Assembly (NCBI GenBank): GCA_030431755.1
Contig: JAUIIK010000034.1
Coordinates: forward strand, 1 to 41,627
Length of the DNA stretch: 41,627 nucleotides
DNA from: Chloroflexia bacterium
GTDB taxonomy: Bacteria > Chloroflexota > Chloroflexia > Thermomicrobiales > CFX8
Reading direction: 5' to 3'
Below, piece by piece: positions 15,654-23,824 of this stretch (its first letter is position 1; every line of letters begins with the position of its first letter). Position numbers and translations under genes: made by a program. The notes under the pieces were generated by a model. That model saw nothing but the letters and a program-made list of their open reading frames with translations, did not search any database and was not told where the DNA came from.

Positions 15654-17117
15654 CTAGTCATCCCCGCGCTCGGTGGCGGGCCAGGGGGCGACACGGGTGG
15701 CGACGAGGATAGCGATGAATGCGCCGGCCGCAAAGACCGTGAAGACGAGCTGGAACTGGTCGAGGAGCGGGTTTTCGCCCAGGTAGATCGCCGTCCAGGT
15801 AATGCCGATGATGCCGCCCATGAAAGCCGTCGTCGCCGCGACGCCGGCCGCCATGCCACTGTAATCGCGTGGTGAGGATTCAATCGCTGCCGTCTGGCCA
15901 GCCGGGATTGCCAGGCCATTGCCGGTAAAGACAACCGCCATCCCAATCGTGAAGAGCCAGGGACTGGAGGTCAGCGCAACGATCGCCAGCGTCAGCAGCA
16001 GGCCGGCGACCATGACGCTGCGACCAAGAACCAGCGGGAAGCGGCGGCCAAATCTATCCGCCAGGCGGCCACCAAGTGGCGAGGCTGCCGCGCCGCCAAT
16101 CGTCCCGAGCGCAATCACAATCCCGCTGACGAAGACCGATTGGTCGAGATAGGTCTGCAAGTAGATCGACGCAACGACGGTCAGGGGAAAGCCGGCCGAG
16201 TTCATGAACATATCGCCGAAGGCCGCCGCCCGGAACGAACGCGACAGGTAGAGCCGTACCTGGACAATCGGGTCCGATTGCCGCCATTCCCAGAGGAAGA
16301 AGACTCCGACGACGGCAGCCGACACGATGTAGACGAAGGGCAATACGACAACCGGGATGTAGTCGTCGCGCACGAGCGTCATCGGCAGGACGATGGAGAC
16401 CACCGAGGCCGCCAGGAGGCCAATACCAACCGGATCGAAGCGGCTCTGCCAGCGAGCCGTCGTGGGCGGACGAGTGTCGTTGGGGATGTAAAGCATGAGC
16501 AGGATCAGCGCGCCGATGGAAAATGGCAGGTTGGCGATGAAGATCGCTTGCCAGCCGAAGAGCCCGGTCAGCGCGCCACCGATTAAGGGACCGCCGGCAA
16601 TCGCGAAGGAGATCGCCGAACCGATGACACCGTAGGCCGACGCCCGGCGGGACTCGGGCAGATTGACCCGGATCAACGCGTTGCCGGTCGGAAAGGTCGC
16701 GCTGCCGAAGGTCGTCTGCAGCAGCCGCAGGATAACCAGCGCCCAGAGCGAAGGCGCGAAGGCCGCGGCAATCGTGATGATCGTGTAGCCAATCAGCGCG
16801 CCAGCGAAAACCCGCCGGTAGCCGAGAATGTCACCGAGCCGCCCCCCGACCGACTGCACCGACGAGGAAGCGATCATCGGGATGATGATGACCCAGGAGG
16901 TCGCCGCCAGCGAGATCGAGAAGTCGTCGGCGATGTCCGGCAGGGCGACGACGAGCATCGTGAAGTTCCAGGGACCGGTCAAGGTACCCAGACCAACGGT
17001 CAACAGCAAGAGCCAGGTTGGCACCTGCGGCGTGCCCGACTCGATCAGCGTGCTGCCGCTCGGCGGTGTGCCGGGCGCGTCGCTCCGCTCAACCACGCGG
17101 CAGCTCGCTGCCCACAT
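15654..17117 (-). CDS. MFS multidrug-type exporter (DHA2-like, 14 helices)
   Basis: 487 residues with about 14 hydrophobic helices, as in the EmrB/QacA (DHA2) drug:proton antiporter group. Marks include PDIADDFSISLAATSWVIIIPMI after helix 1, motif A as GGRLGDILGYRR, and a second motif A-like GGRLADRFGRRFPL in the second half. ATG 17117 has GGAG almost touching it, so a downstream GTG (eighth codon) may be the real start. It lies 60 bp after the DUF1786 gene on the same strand. The substrate cannot be predicted. Confidence 0.87.
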   Translation of the reverse strand: MWAASCRVVERSDAPGTPPSGSTLIESGTPQVPTWLLLLTVGLGTLTGPWNFTMLVVALPDIADDFSISLAATSWVIIIPMIASSSVQSVGGRLGDILGYRRVFAGALIGYTIITIAAAFAPSLWALVILRLLQTTFGSATFPTGNALIRVNLPESRRASAYGVIGSAISFAIAGGPLIGGALTGLFGWQAIFIANLPFSIGALILLMLYIPNDTRPPTTARWQSRFDPVGIGLLAASVVSIVLPMTLVRDDYIPVVVLPFVYIVSAAVVGVFFLWEWRQSDPIVQVRLYLSRSFRAAAFGDMFMNSAGFPLTVVASIYLQTYLDQSVFVSGIVIALGTIGGAAASPLGGRLADRFGRRFPLVLGRSVMVAGLLLTLAIVALTSSPWLFTIGMAVVFTGNGLAIPAGQTAAIESSPRDYSGMAAGVAATTAFMGGIIGITWTAIYLGENPLLDQFQLVFTVFAAGAFIAILVATRVAPWPATERGDD

Positions 17118-17177
17118 CTCCGATGTTCCGCGATATTGATCGTGAGAAGCCCCGGTGAACGGCTTGCCGGAGCCGGG

Positions 17178-18254
17178 TCACGAGGCCAGCGCCGGGACGT
17201 CACGGCCTTCAGCAGCGAGCGACGCGAGGGTGGCTCTGACGAGGCCATAGGGCCCCGAGAGCATCATGTCGCCATAGGGCACCGCCTGGTAGTAGCCGAG
17301 CGGCGCGGCGATGTGGCGGTTGGGGCCGGTGATCGCGACGAACTCGAAGCCGCCGGCGTCGGGGAAGTCGGAGCTGAAGGCAGCGCCGTGGCCGCCCTGC
17401 GCCTTGACCTCATCGTGCGTCAGCGAGCCAGCTTGCAGCCGGCTCACCAACCCGGCGAGCCACTCCGGTGTTACCCCGCCGGTATGGTGCTCGAAGAGCC
17501 CGTAGACGCGCGCGCCGCGAAAGGCGATAGCGAAGGTATGCAGGTTGCCGACGTTGATCAAGACCGCGCCATCATCACCAAGCGCGTGCGCGGCCACGAC
17601 CGGGTCGCCGAGGATGCCGAGGACGGCCGCCGCGCCGGTGTCCATGATGTACGCGCCGGGCACCTGCTCGGCGACCGCCTGCATCCGGATCATCGCCGCC
17701 GGCGGCTCGCGGAAGATCATGTTCAGCGCGTTGCCATCGTGCTCAATGAGGTCGCGCAGGTACTCGGAGCGGTAGGCCCGGCCGCGCTCGCCCGGCACGT
17801 AGCCGTGGTCCTGCACCGCGATGGCCAGTAGCTCCGGCAGCTCGACTTCGTAGCGTTCGAGCGCCTGCCGGATGCCATCGAGATCGAGGTCCGAGAAATG
17901 GACGACGACCGCATCGTCCGGCGGCTCGTCGACGATCTCGATGCCGAGGGCGGTAACCCGTTCGAGGTTGTTGTGGAGGGTCCGGGCGGCCCCGGGTGTC
18001 GCCGTGACCGGCAGCCCGGCCGCGAGATGCTGCTCGACGGCGTTGCCCGACGCGCCGCCGCCCATCAGCCAGCCAGCGAGGTGCAGCGGTCGGCGCTGTG
18101 CCGTCGCGCGGGCAATGCGCTTGCCGACGACCTGGGTCTGCGCGGGCAGCACGAGCTTGAAGCAATTCTCGATGGTCCGGCCGCTGTCGTAGACGAGGAT
18201 GTCCTGCGTCCCGCCGCCGACGTCGATTGCCAGAATTTGCACCGTCTCGGTCAT
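17178..18254 (-). CDS. DUF1786 family protein, actin-like ATPase fold
   Basis: 358 residues from ATG 18254, preceded by GAAGG. The N-terminus ILAIDVGGGTQDILVYD is the phosphate-1 loop of the ASKHA (actin/Hsp70/sugar kinase) fold, and GAYIMDTGAAAVLGIL and DGAVLINVGNLHTFAIAF look like the second phosphate motif and its surroundings. The family is DUF1786, sometimes labelled as related to pyruvate formate-lyase activation, without firm function. The frame runs further up to 18338, but that stretch overlaps the upstream gene. It begins 14 bp after the metallophosphoesterase stop, so the two form an operon. Confidence 0.75.
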   Translation of the reverse strand: MTETVQILAIDVGGGTQDILVYDSGRTIENCFKLVLPAQTQVVGKRIARATAQRRPLHLAGWLMGGGASGNAVEQHLAAGLPVTATPGAARTLHNNLERVTALGIEIVDEPPDDAVVVHFSDLDLDGIRQALERYEVELPELLAIAVQDHGYVPGERGRAYRSEYLRDLIEHDGNALNMIFREPPAAMIRMQAVAEQVPGAYIMDTGAAAVLGILGDPVVAAHALGDDGAVLINVGNLHTFAIAFRGARVYGLFEHHTGGVTPEWLAGLVSRLQAGSLTHDEVKAQGGHGAAFSSDFPDAGGFEFVAITGPNRHIAAPLGYYQAVPYGDMMLSGPYGLVRATLASLAAEGRDVPALAS

Positions 18255-18268
18255 CAACCAGCCTTCAT

Positions 18269-19216
18269 TCAGGTCAACCAGCGCAGGAGGCGCGATTCGT
18301 TCCCCAGATAGGTTACATAGCGCGCGGCGTCGTCGCACGGCAGCCCGTCGGACGAAGCCTCGGCCAGCTCGACCAGAATCAGCTCCGGACGGGTACGGAA
18401 ACGCGCGCCGACCGTCGACTGGCCAAGCCCATCGGAGACGAGGACGAGCATTCCCTCATGCCAGTGTTGACCGCGGAAGTAGGGCAGCGGTGGTTGTGGC
18501 CGCAACCCTTTGAGCCGCCTGATCTGCTGGATAAAGGGCAAACGGCCGGAGGGCAGCAGCCGGATCTGGCCGCCATGGGTATGCCCGGCGACCATCAGGC
18601 GGGCAGAATCGGGCGGCACGGCGAGCGCGCTCGTCGGCGAATGTGAGACGAGCAGTAGCGCCGGTTCGCCATCGGGGATCGCCGCCAGCGCGCGCGGCAC
18701 ATCATCGCGACGCGTATGCGGGTCATCGACGCCGGCGATCCAGGCGCGCCGACCGCGTAACTCGAACGCCAGCGCCGTGTTCCGCAGGACGACGACACCG
18801 GCGGCCTGAAGCTCGGCGAGCAGCTCCGGGAGGTGTTCCGCGCCGCCGCGAAAGTCGTGGTTACCGGTGACGGCGATGACCGGGAGCTGCGCCGGCCAGG
18901 TGGTGAACAGGTCGCCGGTTTCGACGCGTTGCCCCTCGTCATAGAAATCCCCGCCAAGGATGATGAGATCGGGATCGAACGCAAGCGCCTCAGTCTTGGC
19001 GCGCCGCAGCAGTTCGAGCGGCACACCACGTCCACCGGCATGGAAGTCGGTCAACAGAGCGATCCGCAGCCCGCGCCACTCCTCCGGCAGCGCCGGGGCG
19101 CCCAACCCCAGCCGGGTGACGCGCAGCCAGCGGGTAGCGATCCGGGTCATGTAAGCGAAGAGGATGGCAGCGAAGGTCGCCGCAATAGCAAGAAGTGCCG
19201 GCAGTGGGCGTTTCAG
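18269..19216 (-). CDS. Membrane-anchored metallophosphoesterase with apparent CTG start
   Basis: 315 residues if started at CTG 19216-19214. All calcineurin-like motifs are present: LLTDFHAGG (DxH), GGDFYDEG (GD), VTGNHDF (GNHD), LLVSHSP and AGHTHGGQ (GHTH), as in the YaeI/LpxH-like group. The codons before the first ATG (19150) encode a clean signal anchor (LPALLAIAATFAAILFAYM) and the upstream frame contains no ATG, GTG or TTG back to a stop near 19275. CTG 19216 has AAAGGGG seven bases upstream, the best Shine-Dalgarno in the vicinity. Starting at 19150 would remove the membrane anchor. Substrate is unknown. Confidence 0.87.
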   Translation of the reverse strand: MKRPLPALLAIAATFAAILFAYMTRIATRWLRVTRLGLGAPALPEEWRGLRIALLTDFHAGGRGVPLELLRRAKTEALAFDPDLIILGGDFYDEGQRVETGDLFTTWPAQLPVIAVTGNHDFRGGAEHLPELLAELQAAGVVVLRNTALAFELRGRRAWIAGVDDPHTRRDDVPRALAAIPDGEPALLLVSHSPTSALAVPPDSARLMVAGHTHGGQIRLLPSGRLPFIQQIRRLKGLRPQPPLPYFRGQHWHEGMLVLVSDGLGQSTVGARFRTRPELILVELAEASSDGLPCDDAARYVTYLGNESRLLRWLT

Positions 19217-19394
19217 CGTGGAGCCCCTTTCATCGCTCCGAATAGTAACCCCTTCAAGTGTGTGGCGTTTTCAGGTATGGATGTGGGGAAACAGCGCCGC
19301 CTTGAGAGCTCTCATGATAGGCTTTTGAATCAGCATCAGCAGGCGCAAAATGCCCGCCGGATTGCCGGTTTTGGTCACTGCTGGAAGGGAAACG

Positions 19395-20147
19395 ATGTCC
19401 AGGAATAATCGTCGTCAGGCTCGCGAGAATCGCGCCCAGAGCCGCCGCGCCCAACGGGTGATCGAAGCACAACAAGCCAAACGCCGGCGTATGCTCACGA
19501 TCATCGGCAGCGTTGTTGGTGGCGCGGTCGTCATTGCCGGCCTGCTCTTCCTCTTTAGCAGAGAGCCCGAACCAGCCGCGGCCGACGAACCGGTCAGTTC
19601 AGCGCCGTCGCCGGCCATCGAAGTTGAGACCGACGGACGCTTCAAAGGCAATCCGGACGCGCCCGTCAGGGTCGTCGAGTTTGGGGATTTCCAGTGACCA
19701 GGCTGCGGTCAGTTCGCCCGTGTGGTCGAACCTCAACTCGTTCGGGATTTTGTTGCTACCGGTCAGGTCTATTTCGAGTACCGCGACTATGCCTTCCTCG
19801 GCGATGAGTCAGGTGAAGCAGCCGAAGCTGCCTGGTGCGCCAACGACCAGGGCATGTTCTGGGAGATGCATGACGCGATCTTCTACAACCAGGTCGGCGA
19901 GAACGATGGCGCATTCGCGCGCAGCCGGCTCAACCGCATTGCCGAGACCGTCGCAGGCCTCGACATGGATGCCTGGGGCAGCTGTATGGATGACAATACC
20001 CACGAGGACACCGTCGAAGATGCAACGCGCGAAGCGCAGCAAGCAGGTGTCCAAGGCACACCGTCGTTCCTCGTAGACGGCCAGCTGATGTTTGGCGCGA
20101 GCTACGAAGAGCTCAGCGCGGCGATCCAAGAAGCGCTCGGAAGCTAG
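19395..20147 (+). CDS. DsbA-like thiol oxidoreductase, probable selenoprotein (UGA at active-site Cys)
   Basis: 250 residues from ATG 19395 (AAGGGA upstream), reading through TGA 19695-19697 as residue 101. A basic N-terminus is followed by a membrane anchor (about 33-54), then a DsbA/thioredoxin_4 domain facing outward. The active site reads VVEFGDFQ-U-PGC-GQF, so UGA replaces the first Cys of C-P-x-C and C104 is the second. The cis-Pro motif GTPSFLVDG (P223) and cysteines 148 and 197 are also present. After the UGA the frame is perfectly conserved to the stop at 20145. A GU-looped hairpin at 19712-19731 fits a bacterial SECIS. VKOR, a known DsbA partner, is the next gene. The alternative is a nonsense mutation, but its exact position and the hairpin argue against that. 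Confidence 0.85.
19712..19731 (+). promoter_or_regulatory. Candidate bacterial SECIS hairpin
   Basis: GTTCG (19712-19716) pairs perfectly with CGAAC (19727-19731). Inside, C-C pairs with G-G and one C/U mismatch or bulged U remains, closing a GTGT loop at 19720-19723. The loop starts about 22 nt after the UGA and opens with G-U. This fits the known rules for SelB-binding elements: apical loop within about 16-37 nt and a G among the first loop bases. Folded by eye only. Confidence 0.65.
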
Positions 20148-20184
20148 GCACAGCGCGGACACCCGTGAAGTTGGAGAAGACTGG

Positions 20185-20709
20185 ATGTCAGAGACTCATG
20201 CCGGCCAGCTAGACGCGGCTTATCCTGCAGACGGCAACCAGCGGCGCTGGTCCGGTCTTCTCTCTCTCACCGGGCTGGTGCTGGCCCTGAGCATCATCGG
20301 CGCGGGCATCTCCGGTTACCTGACCTATGTGCACTTTGACGACAGCGTGCTAGTCTGCTCGGCCAGCGGCGGCTGCCATACCGTGCAGGAGAGCGACTAC
20401 GCGACCATCGGCCCGGTCCCGATCGCGCTGCTGGGCCTGGGCATGTTTCTGACGCTTGCAGCCATTTCCGGCGCACGCGCGCTACGGCTTGGCATCATCA
20501 GCGACGACACCGCCACGATGGCGATCTGGGGCATGACGCTCACCGGCCTGCTCTACTACGCCTATCTCGTCTACGTCGAGTTGTTCGTCCTCGAAGCGAT
20601 CTGCCAGTGGTGTGTCGCGACGACGGCGATCACCGTCGCGATCTTCGCCATCGAGTCCTATCGCCTGCGCGATGCGCTGTCGATTGATGAAGATGCGCTG
20701 ATTGACTGA
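20185..20709 (+). CDS. Vitamin K epoxide reductase (VKOR) family protein
   Basis: 174 residues from ATG 20185 (GGAG upstream). Bacterial VKORs are four- or five-helix membrane enzymes that take electrons from DsbA-like proteins and pass them to quinone, so they replace DsbB. The C140-x-x-C143 redox centre (ICQWC) and the outer loop cysteines C58 and C64 (CSASGGC) are present, with helices near 25-45, 74-95, 110-130 and 134-156. It lies 37 bp after the DsbA-like gene and ends next to the DtxR-family start, forming one operon. It very likely reoxidises the preceding DsbA-like protein. No selenocysteine is seen here. Confidence 0.92.
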   Translation: MSETHAGQLDAAYPADGNQRRWSGLLSLTGLVLALSIIGAGISGYLTYVHFDDSVLVCSASGGCHTVQESDYATIGPVPIALLGLGMFLTLAAISGARALRLGIISDDTATMAIWGMTLTGLLYYAYLVYVELFVLEAICQWCVATTAITVAIFAIESYRLRDALSIDEDALID

Positions 20710-20713
20710 GCCG

Positions 20714-21388
20714 ATGACGACGATCACTCCAGCAATGGAGGACTATCTCAAGACGATCTTCAGCCTCGAAGAGTCCGGCGACAAGATCACGACCCAGGCG
20801 ATTGCCGACCAGCTCAAGGTCGCCGCCCCGTCAGTGACCGGCATGGTCAAACGGCTGCACGACCTGAACCTCGTCGACCATGCGCCCTACCGGGGCGTCA
20901 CCCTGACCCCCGCCGGACGCAAGATCGCCCTCGAAGTCGTCCGCCATCACCGCCTGCTCGAACTCTATCTGGCCGACGCGCTCGGCTACTCCTGGGACGA
21001 AGTCCACGAGGAAGCCGACCGGCTGGAGCACACGATCTCGGAGGAGTTCGAGGCCCGCATCGACCACGCGCTCGGCTATCCGACCCACGACCCCCACGGC
21101 GACCCGATCCCGACACTAGGCGGCGACCTGCCGATTGCCCGGCACCAGCGCCTGAGCGACCTTGAGGATGGCCAGGAGGCCATCGTCGTGCGGATTTTCC
21201 ACGATGACAGCGAACGCCTGCGCTATCTCGGGCAGCTCGGGCTCTACCCCAACTCGGCGCTGACGGTGGTCGAGAAGCTGCCATTCAATGGGCCTTTGCG
21301 TATCCGCGTCGACGACGAGGACCACGTCATCGGGCTCGACCTCGCGTCGGATGTCTACATCGAGGTGGTCGAGCCGGCGCACGAGTAG
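20714..21388 (+). CDS. DtxR/MntR-family metal-dependent transcriptional regulator
   Basis: 224 residues from ATG 20714, 4 bp after the VKOR stop; TTG 20702 is a possible earlier start that would overlap VKOR. The N-terminal winged helix (EDYLKTIFSLEES, then ITTQAIADQLKVAAPSVTGMVKRLHDLNLVDHAPYRGVTLT) is typical. The dimerisation and metal-binding domain contains VVRHHRLLELYLADALGYSWDEVHEEADRLEH with conserved His and Glu ligands. A C-terminal SH3-like FeoA domain (about 145-220) completes the long form. Family members sense Fe(II) or Mn(II). Its place after DsbA and VKOR suggests cotranscription; targets are unknown. Confidence 0.9.
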   Translation: MTTITPAMEDYLKTIFSLEESGDKITTQAIADQLKVAAPSVTGMVKRLHDLNLVDHAPYRGVTLTPAGRKIALEVVRHHRLLELYLADALGYSWDEVHEEADRLEHTISEEFEARIDHALGYPTHDPHGDPIPTLGGDLPIARHQRLSDLEDGQEAIVVRIFHDDSERLRYLGQLGLYPNSALTVVEKLPFNGPLRIRVDDEDHVIGLDLASDVYIEVVEPAHE

Positions 21389-21406
21389 CCCTTGCCGGTG
21401 ATACGC

Positions 21407-21422
21407 CATTGTACGTACAATG
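21407..21422. promoter_or_regulatory. Perfect 16-bp palindrome CATTGTACGTACAATG at recJ start
   Basis: The palindrome is perfect over 16 bp and its last three bases are the first possible ATG of recJ. If the real start is GTG 21462, the site lies about 40 bp upstream, a good operator position. The core matches sites at 5110-5128 and 11359-11372. Confidence 0.55.
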
Positions 21423-23165
21423 CAGCTTCGCGAATCTCGATCCACATGTAGATGGGGTGACGTGGCGCTGGCTATCCCACGAACAACTGCTATCTGGCAC
21501 GAGCCGCCCGAACTGACCTCGCAGGAGTTGGCGATCACCGACTGGCCCTTGCTCAGCGCCATTCTCCAGCGGCGGGGTATCCACAGCCGGGCCGACGCTG
21601 AGCGATTCCTGCGCCCGGAGGCCGCCCCCCTGGGTGATCCTTTCCTGCTGCCGGACATGCGGCACGCAGTTACCCTGATCCAGGACGCGCTCGAAGCCAA
21701 CCAGCCAATCGGAGTCTTCGGCGACTACGACGTCGACGGCATCAGCTCAACCGCGATGCTCACGCGCGTGCTCCGCAGGCTTGGCGGCCTCGTGACCCCG
21801 CGCATCCCGCACCGGGTTAAGGAAGGCTATGGCCTGAATCTCGACGCTGTCGACGAGCTCGCCGACCGGGGCTGCCGGTTGCTCATCGCCGTCGATTGCG
21901 GATCCAGCAACGTCGTCGAGATCGAACGGGCGCTCGACCGCGAGATGCGGGTCATCGTCATCGACCACCACCGAGTTCATCACGACCTGCCCGGGGAAGT
22001 CGCCTTCGTGTCACCGAAGCGGCCAGACAACGCCTACGTCGAACCCGAGCTGGCGGCGGCGGGCGTCGCCTTCACGCTGGTACGGGCGCTGGTCGGCGAC
22101 GAGGCGGCCGAGATGTACCTGCCCTACGCGGCGCTGGCGACGGTCGCCGACGTCGTGCCTTTACGCGGCGAGAACCGGGTGCTGGCGGCGCGGGGCATCA
22201 GCCTTCTACGCCGTTGGGGCCTGCCGGGCTTCAAGGAGCTCTGCAAGCTGGCAGGCATCGACCGGCGCGGCATCGACGCCTTCGACATCGGCTTCGTCGT
22301 CGGACCGCGGATCAACGCCGCCGGCAGGATGGAATCGCCGGATATCGCGCTCAACTGGTTCCTGTCGGACGACGCGGCCTCGTCGCGGCCGCACGCCCAG
22401 AAGCTGGACCGGCTCAACCAGCAGCGCCGGGCGGACACGCGCGCGGTGCTCGATCAGGCCGAGCTACAGCTGCGCTTGCAAGATGGCGGCTTCGACCAAC
22501 CGGCACTGGTGGTTGACGGCCAGGAATGGAACGCCGGTGTCGTCGGCATCGTCGCCGGGCGGCTGGCCGACCGTTACAACCGTCCCGCCGTCGTCATCGC
22601 CCGTGGTCCGCGCCACAGCACCGGCTCAGCCCGGACGGCTGGCGCGGTCGATATCGTTGAGGCGATCCGCGCCTGCCGGGATCTCCTGGAGCGCTTCGGC
22701 GGCCACACGGCTGCTGCCGGAATGACGCTTGAAACCGCAAAGATCGACGCGTTCAGGACCGCGCTCAACAGCGCCGTCTACGATCAACTCGGCGGTGTGA
22801 TGCCGGTTCCCGAGATCTTCCTCGACGCCGCCGTCGACCACGCCGACCTGACGCTGGCGACCGTCGATGGGCTGGAGGCGCTGGAGCCTTGCGGCCACGG
22901 CAACGACCGGCCGCTCTTCCTCGTGCGGGGCCTACAACCGCAGCGCGTGCGGACGAGCCGGGACGGCAAACATCTTCTCTTTGACGTGGCGGACAGATCG
23001 GGAAATCGTCACCAGGCGGTCTTCTTCAATGCAGGTGAGCGCAGCAGCGAACTTCAGTCATGCGGTATGATCGATAGCGCAATGGAACTTAGACGCAATA
23101 GTTGGAAGGGGCAAGTGAGATTGCAATTGCAGCTTACCGACTTTCGCCCTGCCAACGCTTCCTAG
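21420..23165 (+). CDS. recJ: Single-stranded-DNA-specific exonuclease RecJ
   Basis: 581 residues from ATG 21420; GTG 21462 with GGGGTGAC before it is an equally good start. RecJ is a 5'-3' exonuclease in recombination and repair. The DHH phosphoesterase motifs are complete: GVFGDYDVDGISST (D102, D104, D106), LLIAVDCGSSN, VIVIDHHRVHH and TVADVVPL. The DHHA1 domain carries GGHTAAAGMTL, and a C-terminal OB-like domain follows (PLFLVRGLQPQRVR...HLLFDVADRS). Length is normal for RecJ. A palindrome overlaps the first ATG and a large inverted repeat follows the stop. Confidence 0.93.
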   Translation: MQLRESRSTCRWGDVALAIPRTTAIWHEPPELTSQELAITDWPLLSAILQRRGIHSRADAERFLRPEAAPLGDPFLLPDMRHAVTLIQDALEANQPIGVFGDYDVDGISSTAMLTRVLRRLGGLVTPRIPHRVKEGYGLNLDAVDELADRGCRLLIAVDCGSSNVVEIERALDREMRVIVIDHHRVHHDLPGEVAFVSPKRPDNAYVEPELAAAGVAFTLVRALVGDEAAEMYLPYAALATVADVVPLRGENRVLAARGISLLRRWGLPGFKELCKLAGIDRRGIDAFDIGFVVGPRINAAGRMESPDIALNWFLSDDAASSRPHAQKLDRLNQQRRADTRAVLDQAELQLRLQDGGFDQPALVVDGQEWNAGVVGIVAGRLADRYNRPAVVIARGPRHSTGSARTAGAVDIVEAIRACRDLLERFGGHTAAAGMTLETAKIDAFRTALNSAVYDQLGGVMPVPEIFLDAAVDHADLTLATVDGLEALEPCGHGNDRPLFLVRGLQPQRVRTSRDGKHLLFDVADRSGNRHQAVFFNAGERSSELQSCGMIDSAMELRRNSWKGQVRLQLQLTDFRPANAS

Positions 23166-23172
23166 CGTCTGA

Positions 23173-23251
23173 ATGCAGTGCTGAAGCCTGTTCCTGACCG
23201 CTGGATCTTTGCGGACGCTGGCGGTCGGGAGCAGGCTTCAGCACTACATTG
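23173..23251. repeat. Large inverted repeat after recJ
   Basis: Arms 23173-23202 and 23222-23251 match at 27 of 30 positions (inner 25 bp: 23 of 25) around a 19-nt spacer. In RNA several mismatches become G-U pairs, so a long stable hairpin would form. No T-run follows. It may be a MITE/REP-like element or a processing site rather than a classic terminator. Confidence 0.85.
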
Positions 23252-23824
23252 GTTGGGTTGGCGCGAGAGTATCGCGAGCATACTGCCGCATGAGTCTACC
23301 CGACCTGTCCACCGTTGTCTCCCGTCACTTGATTCCAGGGCGCGTCCTGGCGTTTGACATGACACCGTGTTCACCGATCATGCATCAAGCCCGCTTGCTC
23401 CGTGGCGCCACATCAACGAGCACTCGCCTAAAGTGAACCAGCAACAACCGTGGCATCCCGTGGGACGAGGGATCTTCGAACGCAACGCCGGTGCTCCGCA
23501 AGCAGCGTGCCCCGGCGTGACTGTGTTGTTGGCAGCGTCTCGTGGCACCCGCATGTGAGACGCGCGCAGCAAGATCCCTCCTGCGTCGGGATGCCACGGT
23601 TATAGCTGTTGAGTCTGCTGCAAGGCGCTACGTACCAATCGATTTCGGGCGCACCGCAGGCGAACACCCGTTCTTGCTACGCTGAGATCTCTCCACTGCA
23701 CGTCGCAAAGCCTCCGCTCCGGTCGAGATGACTCGGGAGGTGGCCTCGCTCTTTACCGCGTGGCGTGGCCGCGATCGTCTATCGTCTGCATAGGCGGGCT
23801 GTGCCGATGCGAAAGGGAACGTCG
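23252..23824. other. Intergenic stretch filled mostly by repeat sequence
   Basis: No convincing gene is seen; the short frames here are Arg/Ser-rich. The centre is one copy of the CATCCCG inverted-repeat element (23439-23608). Beyond it, about 23685-23735 reads like a further repeat remnant (GAGATCTCTCC ... GGTCGAGATGAC). Confidence 0.6.
23439..23608. repeat. CATCCCG inverted-repeat element, copy 1
   Basis: A roughly 170-bp element bounded by CAGCAACAACCGTGGCATCC on the left and its near-complement on the right (20 of 22 bp). Inner arms read ACGAGGGATCTT and AAGATCCCTCCTGCGTCGGG. Homologous elements in the same orientation lie at 26101-26258 and 32904-33062. There is no coding capacity, so it would be non-autonomous if mobile. 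Confidence 0.85.

Noticed and set aside
19395-20147. DsbA-like gene as a pseudogene with a nonsense mutation
   Set aside because: The only stop falls precisely on the catalytic Cys codon, the rest of the frame is intact, a SECIS-like hairpin follows, and the partner VKOR gene is intact.
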